This document shows positions 54,826 through 63,041 of a stretch of 64,000 bases of DNA, piece after piece; within the stretch, counting starts at the first letter, position 1; each line of letters begins with the position of its first letter. A program made the position numbers and the translations under genes. The notes beneath the pieces were generated by a model. It was given only the letters and a program-made list of their open reading frames with translations, made no database searches and was not told the DNA's origin. Origin of the DNA: Methylomarinovum caldicuralii (GTDB lineage Bacteria > Pseudomonadota > Gammaproteobacteria > Methylococcales > Methylothermaceae); assembly GCF_033126985.1 (NCBI RefSeq), contig NZ_AP024714.1, positions 1,302,001-1,366,000 on the forward strand, read 5' to 3'.

Positions 54826-55635
54826 TCAAAGATGCGATTCTTCGAAGCCGAGATTGTGGAACAGGATCAGGAGAGTCACCAGGATGATCACGCCGATGAG
54901 GATGCGGCGGAACAGTACCGGCGGCGGCTGGTCCTGGCGGATGTGGCTGAGTACGTCCACCGCCGCCACGTACAGGAAGGTGCCGCCGGAGAACAAAAGC
55001 AGTAGGCCGATCCAGTCGTGGGACAGTCGGCGCAGGAACAGGAAGGTAATCAGCAGCCCGGCAGGCGTGGCCAGGCTGAAGCGCAGCAGCTGACGCCAGG
55101 GATTGGAGGCAGGGGTTCCTTTGCGCCACAGAAACGCGCCCAGGCCGAATGCCACCGGCAGTTTGTGGACCATCACCGCTGTCAGGATCGGTATGCTGAC
55201 CGCCATCAGACCGGTGGCGATGCTGGCGCCGATGGCCAGGCCGTCGGTCAGGGCGTGCAGCGCCAACCCCAGGGACAGGAGCGGGGTGGGATCGGCGGGT
55301 TTTTCGATCTCATGTCCGATCCCCCAGGATTCCAGCCCCAGCATCAGCAGAAAGCCGCTAAGAAGCGCCAGGCCGGAAGCCAGCGCCGGGGGCAGGGTCA
55401 AGAAGGTGTCCGAATGGGGGACGGTGTCGGGCGGGTGCAGCATGAACAGCATTTCGAAGCCCTCCGGAATCACGATCACCATCGCCGAGGCCAGCAGGAG
55501 ACCTGCGGCGATGGCTGTGGTCGCCGGCCAGTGACCGGCCTTGAAAGCGGGCAGATAGCGGGGGGCCAGACCGGCCCCGAGCGCCCCAAGAAAGGCGACG
55601 AGGGCGAAGGCGAGAGCGGAAGACCAGGCGGACAC
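54826..55635 (-). CDS. ZIP family metal transporter
   Basis: This 269-residue protein has eight hydrophobic segments. The core helices are recognisable: TAIAAGLLLASAMVIVIPEG (helix IV) and LLSLGLALHALTDGLAIGAS (the conserved HxxxDG-type metal site), followed by VMVHKLPVAFGLGAFL. ZIP proteins import Zn2+ or other divalent metals, though some are in internal membranes. A flexible loop between helices contains HPPDTVPHSDTF. It starts the rmuC-mscK operon. About 125 bp upstream of it the intron palindrome begins. Confidence 0.9.
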   Translation of the reverse strand: MSAWSSALAFALVAFLGALGAGLAPRYLPAFKAGHWPATTAIAAGLLLASAMVIVIPEGFEMLFMLHPPDTVPHSDTFLTLPPALASGLALLSGFLLMLGLESWGIGHEIEKPADPTPLLSLGLALHALTDGLAIGASIATGLMAVSIPILTAVMVHKLPVAFGLGAFLWRKGTPASNPWRQLLRFSLATPAGLLITFLFLRRLSHDWIGLLLLFSGGTFLYVAAVDVLSHIRQDQPPPVLFRRILIGVIILVTLLILFHNLGFEESHL

Positions 55636-55760
55636 GGAAGATCCTTTTGAGTGAACGAAAAATCCTGCAAGTTTACCGTCTGGCCAATGCTTTGGCCAAG
55701 TGAATCAGGCCTGCCGTCACTCGGGCGAAGGCATCATAATTGAGCTTGTCTGTTTCGTTA

Positions 55761-57757
55761 CCGTTCATTGCGCCAGGCCAAGCCTGGAGAAGGAGGAAGT
55801 TATGTAGAAGGAAAGACATCGCTGAAACCTTCAGAGCGACCTGACAGGTGCAAGTCCTGTCCGGCCAAGGCTGGCCACCAGCCGGAACCGAGTGTTGCGT
55901 GGTCGAGGAGCGATCCCGACTGCGAAGCGTACACAGGGGGCCTGTAGGCCGCGTGATGGAGCCTCGAAAGTACGGAATGCGGAGCCGACGTTGTTGAACG
56001 GACGGAAGGCAACAGGGGTGGTGCTGTACTGGCCTGGCATCATCCCTCCGCCGGGGTCGAAGAGCGGGGCATGCAGGGCAAGGGTCGCCCAGGAACCTGG
56101 GAGGGCTCGATCACTCCTTGCGGGAAGAGCGGTGCGGGCGCCGTGTGAGAAAAGGCCCAGGCCCATCGGAGCGGTGTCCGGCCGATGGGAGCGAACGGGA
56201 CACGAAGCAGGGTACCGGCGCGCGAAGGCGACGAAGCGCGCTGGGAAGGTGATCGAGCAATCGGAGCCTGCCGATAGTACCTGGGAAGTCGGGGAACCTG
56301 CCCCAAGGGACCCGATGGAGGGAAGCGGCAGGTCGGACGATGGGGCTTTCGGAGGGACAGATGGCCGGGACATCGAGCCAGGAGAACATCTCAACACGAC
56401 AACGGAAGCTAGCGGAACTGGCCCGGATCGAACCGAAGCTGGAACTGACCACGATTGCCCACCACATCGACGTGGTGTGGCTGGAAGAAGCCTGGCGGCG
56501 CACCCGCAAGGACGGGGCCGCCGGGGTGGACGGCGTGACTGCATCCCAATACGCAGCCGACTTAGAGGAGAACCTGACGCGCCTGCTGGAACGGTTCAAG
56601 ACCGGCCGGTATCGGGCGCCTGCGGTACGGCGCGTCCACCTGCCCAAGCCGGGAACGGGAAAGACCCGCCCGATCGGCATTCCCACGCTGGAAGACAAGG
56701 TGCTGCAACGGGCGGTGCTGATGGCGCTGGAACCCATCTTCGAGCAGGACTTTCTCGACTGCGCCTACGGGTTCCGGCCCGGACGCAGTGCCCACCAGGC
56801 CCTGGAGAGGCTATGGGGCGGGCTGATGGCCATGGGCGGTGGCTGGGTCATCGACCTGGACATCCAAAACTTCTTCGACGACGTGGACCGGGACCGGCTG
56901 CGGAACTTTCTGGGGCAGAGGGTGCGCGACGGCGTGATCTGCCGCGTGATCGGTAAATGGCTGAATGCCGGTGTCATGGAAGGCGGACAGCTTCACTACC
57001 CCGAACAAGGGACACCGCAAGGTGGGGTGATCTCCCCACTGCTGGCCAACCTCTACCTGCATCACGTGCTCGACCTGTGGTTCGAGCAGACGGTCAAACC
57101 GCGACTGCAAGGCAGCGCCTTCGAAGTCCGGTTCGCCGACGATGCGGTCCTGGTGTTCGAACGGGAAGAAGACGCCCGGCGGGTATTGGCCGTTCCGGGC
57201 AAGCGCCTGGCCAAATACGGCCTGCGCCTGCACCCGGACAAAACCCGCCTGCTCGACTTCAGAAAACCCGGACGGAAAGGCCAGAGCTTCCAATACCTGG
57301 GATTCACCCACTACTGGGGACGCTCAAGGAAAGGGCGTTGGGTCGTCAAACGCAAGACCGCCCAAGCCCGGCTCAGCCGCTCCCTGCAGGCGATCAACCA
57401 CTGGTGCCGGATGCACCGCCACTGGCCGGTTGCAGACCAACAAGCGGCCCTGAGCCGCAAACTCAAGGGGCATTATGCCTACTATGGGATCGTCGGCAAC
57501 AGCCAATCGCTGGCCCGCTTCCTGTACGAGGTCAGACGGCGCTGGTACAAATGGTTGTCCCGCCGCAACCGGGAACGGATGAACTGGGACCATTTTGGGC
57601 GGCTGTACAAACGATACCCACTCCCCCCACCGCGCGTGGTTCACGGAATTGCCCGTTGCGTAGCGACGCCATAGTCCGAGGAGCCGGATGCCTTAATCGG
57701 GCACGTCCGGATCTGTGGGAACCGCGGGTGAGCAATCGCCCGCGGTCACCCGGCCGG
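55761..57757 (+). repeat. Left arm of a 2-kb near-perfect inverted repeat: group II intron copy 1 plus flank
   Basis: This 1997-bp arm is the inverse of 59251-61247 (position p matches 117008 minus p). I counted six differences, all transitions, in the stretches compared. It holds about 35-40 bp of shared 5' flank with a CCAGGC/GCCTGG hairpin (55773-55787), the folded intron RNA leader, the reverse transcriptase gene and domains V-VI. Domain V reads GAGCCGGATGCCTTAATCGG and onward to GTCCGGATC, near 57678-57715; domain VI is the CCGCGGGTGAGCAATCGC hairpin. The 3' end is probably at the AC of 57748-57749. The 5' splice site cannot be fixed by eye. The large open frames antisense to, or alongside, the intron RNA are not genes. 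Confidence 0.9.
56361..57674 (+). CDS. ltrA: Group II intron reverse transcriptase/maturase, copy 1
   Basis: This 437-residue intron-encoded protein has reverse-transcriptase blocks (GAAGVDGVTASQYAADLEEN, PIGIPTLEDKVLQRAVLMAL, YGFRPGRSAHQALERLWGG, then GTPQGGVISPLLANLYLHHV and the catalytic FADD in place of YADD) and a C-terminal GIIM maturase region (LKGHYAYYGIVGNSQSLARF, WLSRRNRERMNWDHFGRL). There is no HNH endonuclease domain. The start at 56361 follows GGAGGG; an ATG seven codons upstream (56340) is in frame. It differs from copy 2 at three residues (A/V near the start, E/K and P/L near the centre). Confidence 0.93.
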   Translation: MAGTSSQENISTRQRKLAELARIEPKLELTTIAHHIDVVWLEEAWRRTRKDGAAGVDGVTASQYAADLEENLTRLLERFKTGRYRAPAVRRVHLPKPGTGKTRPIGIPTLEDKVLQRAVLMALEPIFEQDFLDCAYGFRPGRSAHQALERLWGGLMAMGGGWVIDLDIQNFFDDVDRDRLRNFLGQRVRDGVICRVIGKWLNAGVMEGGQLHYPEQGTPQGGVISPLLANLYLHHVLDLWFEQTVKPRLQGSAFEVRFADDAVLVFEREEDARRVLAVPGKRLAKYGLRLHPDKTRLLDFRKPGRKGQSFQYLGFTHYWGRSRKGRWVVKRKTAQARLSRSLQAINHWCRMHRHWPVADQQAALSRKLKGHYAYYGIVGNSQSLARFLYEVRRRWYKWLSRRNRERMNWDHFGRLYKRYPLPPPRVVHGIARCVATP

Positions 57758-59212
57758 GCTTGCCACTGGAAGTGGTTGAGGTTCCGGCAGGGGCAGGCGG
57801 AAGGTGACCTCGCCCTCTGCCATGCCCTGGGCGCAGATGGTCCGCAGGGTCTGATAGACGCCGATCTTGAGGCGCTTGCAGGTTTCGACCAGCGACAGGA
57901 TCATGGGTCGGAAGCAGTCACCGCGATGCGACTGGCTGAAGAAACGGGTCTTGCGCCAGATGACATAGGGGCGTAGGGCACGCTCTGCCGTGTTGTTGGT
58001 CATCGGTACGCCGGGATGGTCCAGGAAGGTCCAGAACCTGGGAAAATCGTCCAACAACTTGCGGCAGCTGCGACCGGTTTTGTTGTCGCCATGTCTTTGG
58101 GCGGCCTGTTCCAGTTCGCGCCGGAAGAGGGCTTTGAGGCGTTCCAATCGCCTTCGGTAGCGGTCGGATGGGTAATGGCTCTGTTGCCAGAGCTTGCCGT
58201 AGTGAACCGTCAGGCGGGCGGCCCGGAGCAGGCGTTCGCCATCTTCGCCGGCCTGTCCCTTGCGCCCGGCGATCCGTTCCAGGTTGCGGATGAGATGCGC
58301 CCAGCAGTATTGGTGTGAGTCCTGGGGATGGTCGTTGTAGGCCCCGTGGCGGTCGGTCACCAGGATTCCCTGGAAATCCCCCAACAGCTCACCGGCCGCA
58401 CCCTTGCCGCGGGAATAATGGGTCAGGAAATACGCCATCTGATCGGTCGTCAGCGCCCACAGCCAATAGATGCTGCGGCCCCGGTAGTGGCGGGTCTCGT
58501 CGGCATGGGCGATCAGCGCTTTTCTGACCGCTTCGCCAATCTGGTTGTAGACCGGACCCAGCCACGCCTGCAGCGGGATCTGGCTCTGGCTGATCGCCCC
58601 CAGGCTGAATCTCAGACCCCATTGTTCTTCCAGCAGCGCTTCGACTTCCCGCAGCGACAGGTGATAGCGCCCCGTCATCAAGCCAATCCACGCCACCAGC
58701 CCAGGTCCCATCTGGCCGCGGGGCACCTCATCCGGTAGCCGCCCCTGGTGCTTCTCACCACAACACCCACAGCGGCCTTCATACACCCGGTGTTCGACCA
58801 CCCGGTAACGAATCTCGGGCAGGTCGAACACCTGATGGGGACGGAATCCCCGCACCGCCACCGACCCACCGCACTCGCAGCGGCCATGGGGAAAGTAATG
58901 CCGGACCTCGTCCACTGCTTCTGCCGGAACCAGAGCCCGCTCGTGCCTGGGATGTCCCACCTGCGCCCCTTTCTTGCGTCCCGTCGGTCGCTTGCCCTTG
59001 CGCTCGGCGCGCTTCTTCGGGCTGTCCTGGGAAGGTGGTTGGGAGGAATTGTCGGACCCCAAGGCCAACTGTTCCTCCAGTTCTTCCACTCGCGCCTGGA
59101 TCTGCTGAAATTCTCCCAGCGCCCGCCAAAGCGCTTCGATCACCCGGTGGCATTCCTCCACCGTCCCGGGCAAGGGAGGTGGGCGGCTCAGGTCCAGATC
59201 AAGTCTTTCCAT
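57746..59212 (-). CDS. IS66 family transposase (TnpC type)
   Basis: This 488-residue transposase has a coiled-coil N-terminus (FQQIQARVEELEEQLALGSD), a basic linker (SPKKRAERKGKRPTGRKKG), a zinc-finger region (GRCECGG ... GRCGCCG) and a DDE catalytic core: HADETRHYRGRSIYWLW, VTDRHGAYNDH and, near the end, MTNNTAERALRPYVIWRKTR carrying the glutamate. The frame is intact. Its last four codons and stop (SPAG, TGA) fall in the target duplication and the adjoining intron copy, outside the element, so the native C-terminus may differ by a few residues. Confidence 0.92.
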   Translation of the reverse strand: MERLDLDLSRPPPLPGTVEECHRVIEALWRALGEFQQIQARVEELEEQLALGSDNSSQPPSQDSPKKRAERKGKRPTGRKKGAQVGHPRHERALVPAEAVDEVRHYFPHGRCECGGSVAVRGFRPHQVFDLPEIRYRVVEHRVYEGRCGCCGEKHQGRLPDEVPRGQMGPGLVAWIGLMTGRYHLSLREVEALLEEQWGLRFSLGAISQSQIPLQAWLGPVYNQIGEAVRKALIAHADETRHYRGRSIYWLWALTTDQMAYFLTHYSRGKGAAGELLGDFQGILVTDRHGAYNDHPQDSHQYCWAHLIRNLERIAGRKGQAGEDGERLLRAARLTVHYGKLWQQSHYPSDRYRRRLERLKALFRRELEQAAQRHGDNKTGRSCRKLLDDFPRFWTFLDHPGVPMTNNTAERALRPYVIWRKTRFFSQSHRGDCFRPMILSLVETCKRLKIGVYQTLRTICAQGMAEGEVTFRLPLPEPQPLPVASPAG

Positions 59213-59250
59213 GGCCCGTATTCTCTTGGTTCTTCAGGCACTTGGCAAGA
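57758..59250 (-). mobile_element. IS66-type insertion sequence, single-ORF form, at the palindrome centre
   Basis: The 1493-bp element is flanked on both sides by CCGGCCGG (57750-57757 and 59251-59258), an 8-bp direct repeat of the size IS66 elements usually make. The two ends share only a short inverted core, CTTGCCA. Only a tnpC-type transposase is encoded; no tnpA or tnpB is present, as in the ISBst12-like branch. Because CCGGCCGG is itself a palindrome, the element sits exactly at the symmetry centre of the two introns. Confidence 0.8.
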
Positions 59251-61247
59251 CCGGCCGGGTGACCGCGGGCGATTGCTCACCCGCGGTTCCCACAGATCCG
59301 GACGTGCCCGATTAAGGCATCCGGCTCCTCGGACTATGGCGTCGCTACGCAACGGGCAATTCCGTGAACCACGCGCGGTGGGGGGAGTGGGTATCGTTTG
59401 TACAGCCGCCCAAAATGGTCCCAGTTCATCCGTTCCCGGTTGCGGCGGGACAACCATTTGTACCAGCGCCGTCTGACCTCGTACAGGAAGCGGGCCAGCG
59501 ATTGGCTGTTGCCGACGATCCCATAGTAGGCATAATGCCCCTTGAGTTTGCGGCTCAGGGCCGCTTGTTGGTCTGCAACCGGCCAGTGGCGGTGCATCCG
59601 GCACCAGTGGTTGATCGCCTGCAGGGAGCGGCTGAGCCGGGCTTGGGCGGTCTTGCGTTTGACGACCCAACGCCCTTTCCTTGAGCGTCCCCAGTAGTGG
59701 GTGAATCCCAGGTATTGGAAGCTCTGGCCTTTCCGTCCGGGTTTTCTGAAGTCGAGCAGGCGGGTTTTGTCCGGGTGCAGGCGCAGGCCGTATTTGGCCA
59801 GGCGCTTGCCCAGAACGGCCAATACCCGCCGGGCGTCTTCTTCCCGTTTGAACACCAGGACCGCATCGTCGGCGAACCGGACTTCGAAGGCGCTGCCTTG
59901 CAGTCGCGGTTTGACCGTCTGCTCGAACCACAGGTCGAGCACGTGATGCAGGTAGAGGTTGGCCAGCAGTGGGGAGATCACCCCACCTTGCGGTGTCCCT
60001 TGTTCGGGGTAGTGAAGCTGTCCGCCTTCCATGACACCGGCATTCAGCCATTTACCGATCACGCGGCAGATCACGCCGTCGCGCACCCTCTGCCCCAGAA
60101 AGTTCCGCAGCCGGTCCCGGTCCACATCGTCGAAGAAGTTTTGGATGTCCAGGTCGATGACCCAGCCACCGCCCATGGCCATCAGCCCGCCCCATAGCCT
60201 CTCCAGGGCCTGGTGGGCACTGCGTCCGGGCCGGAACCCGTAGGCGCAGTCGAGAAAGTCCTGCTCGAAGATGGGTTCCAGCGCCATCAGCACCGCCCGT
60301 TGCAGCACCTTGTCTTCCAGCGTGGGAATGCCGATCGGGCGGGTCTTTCCCGTTCCCGGCTTGGGCAGGTGGACGCGCCGTACCGCAGGCGCCCGATACC
60401 GGCCGGTCTTGAACCGTTCCAGCAGGCGCGTCAGGTTCTCCTCTAAGTCGGCTGCGTATTGGGATGCAGTCACGCCGTCCACCCCGGCGGCCCCGTCCTT
60501 GCGGGTGCGCCGCCAGGCTTCTTCCAGCCACACCACGTCGATGTGGTGGGCAATCGTGGTCAGTTCCAGCTTCGGTTCGATCCGGGCCAGTTCCACTAGC
60601 TTCCGTTGTCGTGTTGAGATGTTTTCCTGGCTCGATGTCCCGGCCATCTGCCCCTCCGAAAGCCCCATCGTCCGACCTGCCGCTTCCCTCCATCGGGTCC
60701 CTTGGGGCAGGTTCCCCGACTTCCCAGGTACTATCGGCAGGCTCCGATTGCTCGATCACCTTCCCAGCGCGCTTCGTCGCCTTCGCGCGCCGGTACCCTG
60801 CTTCGTGTCCCGTTCGCTCCCATCGGCCGGACACCGCTCCGATGGGCCTGGGCCTTTTCTCACACGGCGCCCGCACCGCTCTTCCCGCAAGGAGTGATCG
60901 AGCCCTCCCAGGTTCCTGGGCGACCCTTGCCCTGCATGCCCCGCTCTTCGACCCCGGCGGAGGGATGATGCCAGGCCAGTACAGCACCACCCCTGTTGCC
61001 TTCCGTCCGTTCAACAACGTCGGCTCCGCATTCCGTACTTTCGAGGCTCCATCACGCGGCCTACAGGCCCCCTGTGTACGCTTCGCAGTCGGGATCGCTC
61101 CTCGACCACGCAACACTCGGTTCCGGCTGGTGGCCAGCCTTGGCCGGACAGGACTTGCACCTGTCAGGTCGCTCTGAAGGTTTCAGCGATGTCTTTCCTT
61201 CTACATAACTTCCTCCTTCTCCAGGCTTGGCCTGGCGCAATGAACGG
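59251..61247 (-). repeat. Right arm of the inverted repeat: group II intron copy 2 plus flank
   Basis: This is the inverted counterpart of 55761-57757, starting at CCGGCCGG and ending with the shared 5' flank (CCGTTCATTGCGCC read on the minus strand). Beyond 61247 the sequences diverge at once: nitroreductase gene on this side, the ZIP upstream region on the other. The intron reads on the minus strand and lies just after the nitroreductase stop at 61258 in the same direction. Differences seen from the left arm include the reciprocal positions of 56357, 56384, 56412, 56881, 57160 and 57196. Confidence 0.9.
59334..60647 (-). CDS. ltrA: Group II intron reverse transcriptase/maturase, copy 2
   Basis: This is the second, intact copy of the intron reverse transcriptase, 437 residues from the ATG at 60647 (GGAGGG upstream; alternative ATG at 60668). 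All blocks noted for copy 1 are present, including GTPQGGVISPLLANLYLHHV and the FADD catalytic box, and the endonuclease domain is again absent. It differs from copy 1 at three residues (VELARIEP, VFKREED, LAVLGKRL). Both copies being open suggests recent duplication or gene conversion between arms. Confidence 0.93.
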   Translation of the reverse strand: MAGTSSQENISTRQRKLVELARIEPKLELTTIAHHIDVVWLEEAWRRTRKDGAAGVDGVTASQYAADLEENLTRLLERFKTGRYRAPAVRRVHLPKPGTGKTRPIGIPTLEDKVLQRAVLMALEPIFEQDFLDCAYGFRPGRSAHQALERLWGGLMAMGGGWVIDLDIQNFFDDVDRDRLRNFLGQRVRDGVICRVIGKWLNAGVMEGGQLHYPEQGTPQGGVISPLLANLYLHHVLDLWFEQTVKPRLQGSAFEVRFADDAVLVFKREEDARRVLAVLGKRLAKYGLRLHPDKTRLLDFRKPGRKGQSFQYLGFTHYWGRSRKGRWVVKRKTAQARLSRSLQAINHWCRMHRHWPVADQQAALSRKLKGHYAYYGIVGNSQSLARFLYEVRRRWYKWLSRRNRERMNWDHFGRLYKRYPLPPPRVVHGIARCVATP

Positions 61248-61257
61248 GTACTCTGTT

Positions 61258-61878
61258 TCAAACCGGCATGCCGACTGGCAGCAGATAGACCGGCTCGACC
61301 GCCTCCGGCAGGGCCAGCGCCTCCGCCAGCGCCGTGTCGTCGAAGGCCCCGACGGTCACCGTCCCAAGCCCCAGGGCGGCGGCCTGGAGGCAGGCGTTCT
61401 GGGCCGCATGTCCGGCTTCCAGATGGACGTAACGCATGGCCCGGCTGCCGTATTTGACCGCGGTCCGTTCCGGCACCGCGGTGATGACCAGGATGGCGGC
61501 CGCCTCGTACACGCATTCCTGGTCCAGGGCGGCTGCGGCGATGGCGGGACGGTGATCCTGGGAACGCCACAGGAGCAGATCGTGGCTCAGGGGACGGTAA
61601 TGGTACAGCCCCGGCGCCAGTTCATCGCAGCGGCTCACCGCCAGCAGCACTTCCAGAGGGTAGAGGGCGCCGGCGGAGGGGGCGGTACGGAATCCCTCGC
61701 GGCTGCTGACTCCCTGGGCGGCCCACAGCAGCTGCGCCAGGGCTGCCAGGGGGACGGGCACAGGCCGGTAACTGCGGATGGAACGGCGCTGCAAAAGGGC
61801 CTGTTCCAGGCTGACGGTGTTTTCCAGTTGCGGCTGGGGCAGGGGAGTTGTCTGAATCCGACCGGGAACGAAGGGCAT
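61258..61878 (-). CDS. SagB/ThcOx family nitroreductase-like protein
   Basis: This 206-residue FMN-dependent protein shows the nitroreductase start LLQRRSIRSYRPVPVPLAAL, SAGALYPLEVLLAVSRCDEL, the AAAILVITAVPERTAVKYGS stretch and EAGHAAQNACLQAAALGLGT. These place it with the SagB/ThcOx dehydrogenases, some of which oxidise azolines in peptide natural products. No cyclodehydratase or precursor peptide gene is nearby, so a general oxidoreductase role is more likely. Its stop lies 11 bp from the intron palindrome, and it is divergent from the response regulator. Confidence 0.85.
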   Translation of the reverse strand: MPFVPGRIQTTPLPQPQLENTVSLEQALLQRRSIRSYRPVPVPLAALAQLLWAAQGVSSREGFRTAPSAGALYPLEVLLAVSRCDELAPGLYHYRPLSHDLLLWRSQDHRPAIAAAALDQECVYEAAAILVITAVPERTAVKYGSRAMRYVHLEAGHAAQNACLQAAALGLGTVTVGAFDDTALAEALALPEAVEPVYLLPVGMPV

Positions 61879-61952
61879 GGCTTTATCCTCCTCGCATGTG
61901 GCGCTGGAAGGGATGATACGCCAGAATGATACGATTGCGAGCCTGGAGAACG

Positions 61953-62645
61953 ATGGAAAAACGGATTCTTGTCATCGATGACGACCCGGACATCCGCAGA
62001 CTGCTGCAGGAGTATCTGGGCCGGTACGGTTTTCTGGTGGCGTCGGTGGCGTCGGGACGGGCCGGTTTGGAACGCCTTGAGCGGCAGCCGGCCGATCTTG
62101 TGATCCTGGACATCCGCCTGCCGGACGAGGACGGCTTCGAAGTGCTGAGGAAGTTGCGGCAGCGTTGGGAAGTGCCGGTCATCATGCTGACGGGGCTGGA
62201 GGACAGCGCCGACCGGGTGGTGGGGCTGGAACTGGGGGCCGACGACTATCTGACCAAGCCCTTCGACCCAAGGGAGCTGCTGGCACGGATCCGGGCGGTC
62301 CTGCGGCGCTGCCGCCCTGTTCCGGAGATGGCGGCGGAATACCGCTTCGCCGGTTTCCGGCTGCATCCGGAAAGCCGGGAACTGGTCGGCCCGGGTGGCG
62401 AGACAGTGCGTCTGTCCCGCAGTGAACAGCGCCTGCTGCTGGCTTTTCTGCAGCATCCGGGACGGACCCTCAGCCGTGACCGGCTGCTGGAGTTGTGCGA
62501 ACCCCATGGCGAGGATATTTTCGACCGCGCCATCGACGTGCGGGTGCTGCGCCTGCGTCGCAGGCTCGGGGAGGCCGGTGCCCTGATCGTCACCGAACGC
62601 GGCGAAGGCTATCGCTTCGCCGCGGCGGTGGAGCGGTCCGGTTAG
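61953..62645 (+). CDS. OmpR-type response regulator (orphan)
   Basis: This 230-residue protein has a receiver domain with acidic pocket DDDPD (residues 9-13), phosphoacceptor D53 in LVILDIRLPD and K102 in YLTKPFDPREL, then a winged-helix DNA-binding domain (VRLSRSEQRLLLAFLQHPGR, FDRAIDVRVLRLRRRLGEAG, VTERGEGYRF). The start at 61953 follows GGAG. No sensor kinase gene is adjacent, so its partner lies elsewhere. It ends 4 bp inside the converging cytochrome c gene. Confidence 0.92.
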   Translation: MEKRILVIDDDPDIRRLLQEYLGRYGFLVASVASGRAGLERLERQPADLVILDIRLPDEDGFEVLRKLRQRWEVPVIMLTGLEDSADRVVGLELGADDYLTKPFDPRELLARIRAVLRRCRPVPEMAAEYRFAGFRLHPESRELVGPGGETVRLSRSEQRLLLAFLQHPGRTLSRDRLLELCEPHGEDIFDRAIDVRVLRLRRRLGEAGALIVTERGEGYRFAAAVERSG

Positions 62646-63031
62646 TGCTTGCCCGGGGCCAGGGGCACCCCGCGGCGCTCCCAGACGATATAGGCCTCCA
62701 GGGCGATCATCTCGTCGCTGTCCAGGGGCAGGGGCTTGCCTTCCAGGGGGTTCTGCAAGCACCAGTTGATCATCTCCCGCAGGGTGGCCACCTTGCCCAG
62801 CTGCTTCTGAAACTTGGGATAGGTCTCCGGGTGGGTATTGGCGCCGTTAGGATGGCACTGGTCACAGGAAACCTGGTTGGTTCCCAGAGTCGAGTGGAAC
62901 AGCTTTTCGCCCTTCTGCATCACCTTCATGTACTCGGCCTGCCAGCGCTTGAGATCCTCTTCGGTGAATTCGTCGCTGTAGGCGGGTGTCGCCGCCAATC
63001 CCGCCAGCAAAAGCCATATGCCTGGTTTCAT
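62642..63031 (-). CDS. Periplasmic mono-haem c-type cytochrome
   Basis: This 129-residue protein has a signal peptide (MKPGIWLLLAGLAATPAYS) and one haem motif CDQCH at residues 56-60. The surrounding GEKLFHSTLGTNQVS and ANTHPETYPKFQKQLGKV segments resemble SoxA/SoxX-type or thiosulfate-dehydrogenase-like cytochromes; MINWCLQN carries a candidate distal Met. It follows the metallophosphoesterase gene by 10 bp and is probably co-transcribed with it. The electron partner is unknown. Confidence 0.85.
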   Translation of the reverse strand: MKPGIWLLLAGLAATPAYSDEFTEEDLKRWQAEYMKVMQKGEKLFHSTLGTNQVSCDQCHPNGANTHPETYPKFQKQLGKVATLREMINWCLQNPLEGKPLPLDSDEMIALEAYIVWERRGVPLAPGKH

Positions 63032-63041
63032 ATCGGTCTCC

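Noticed and set aside
55673-55768. A 31-codon minus-strand frame (MNGNETDKLNYDAFARV...) at the edge of the left intron arm
   Set aside because: Its start codon is inside the repeat and the rest has no recognisable family. It could be the tail of a disrupted gene, but the evidence is too thin to call.
55892-56956. Long frames overlapping the intron RNA, present in both copies (also 60052-61116 and antisense frames)
   Set aside because: They overlap the structured intron RNA and run out of frame across the reverse-transcriptase gene. They are GC-rich shadows duplicated with the repeat.
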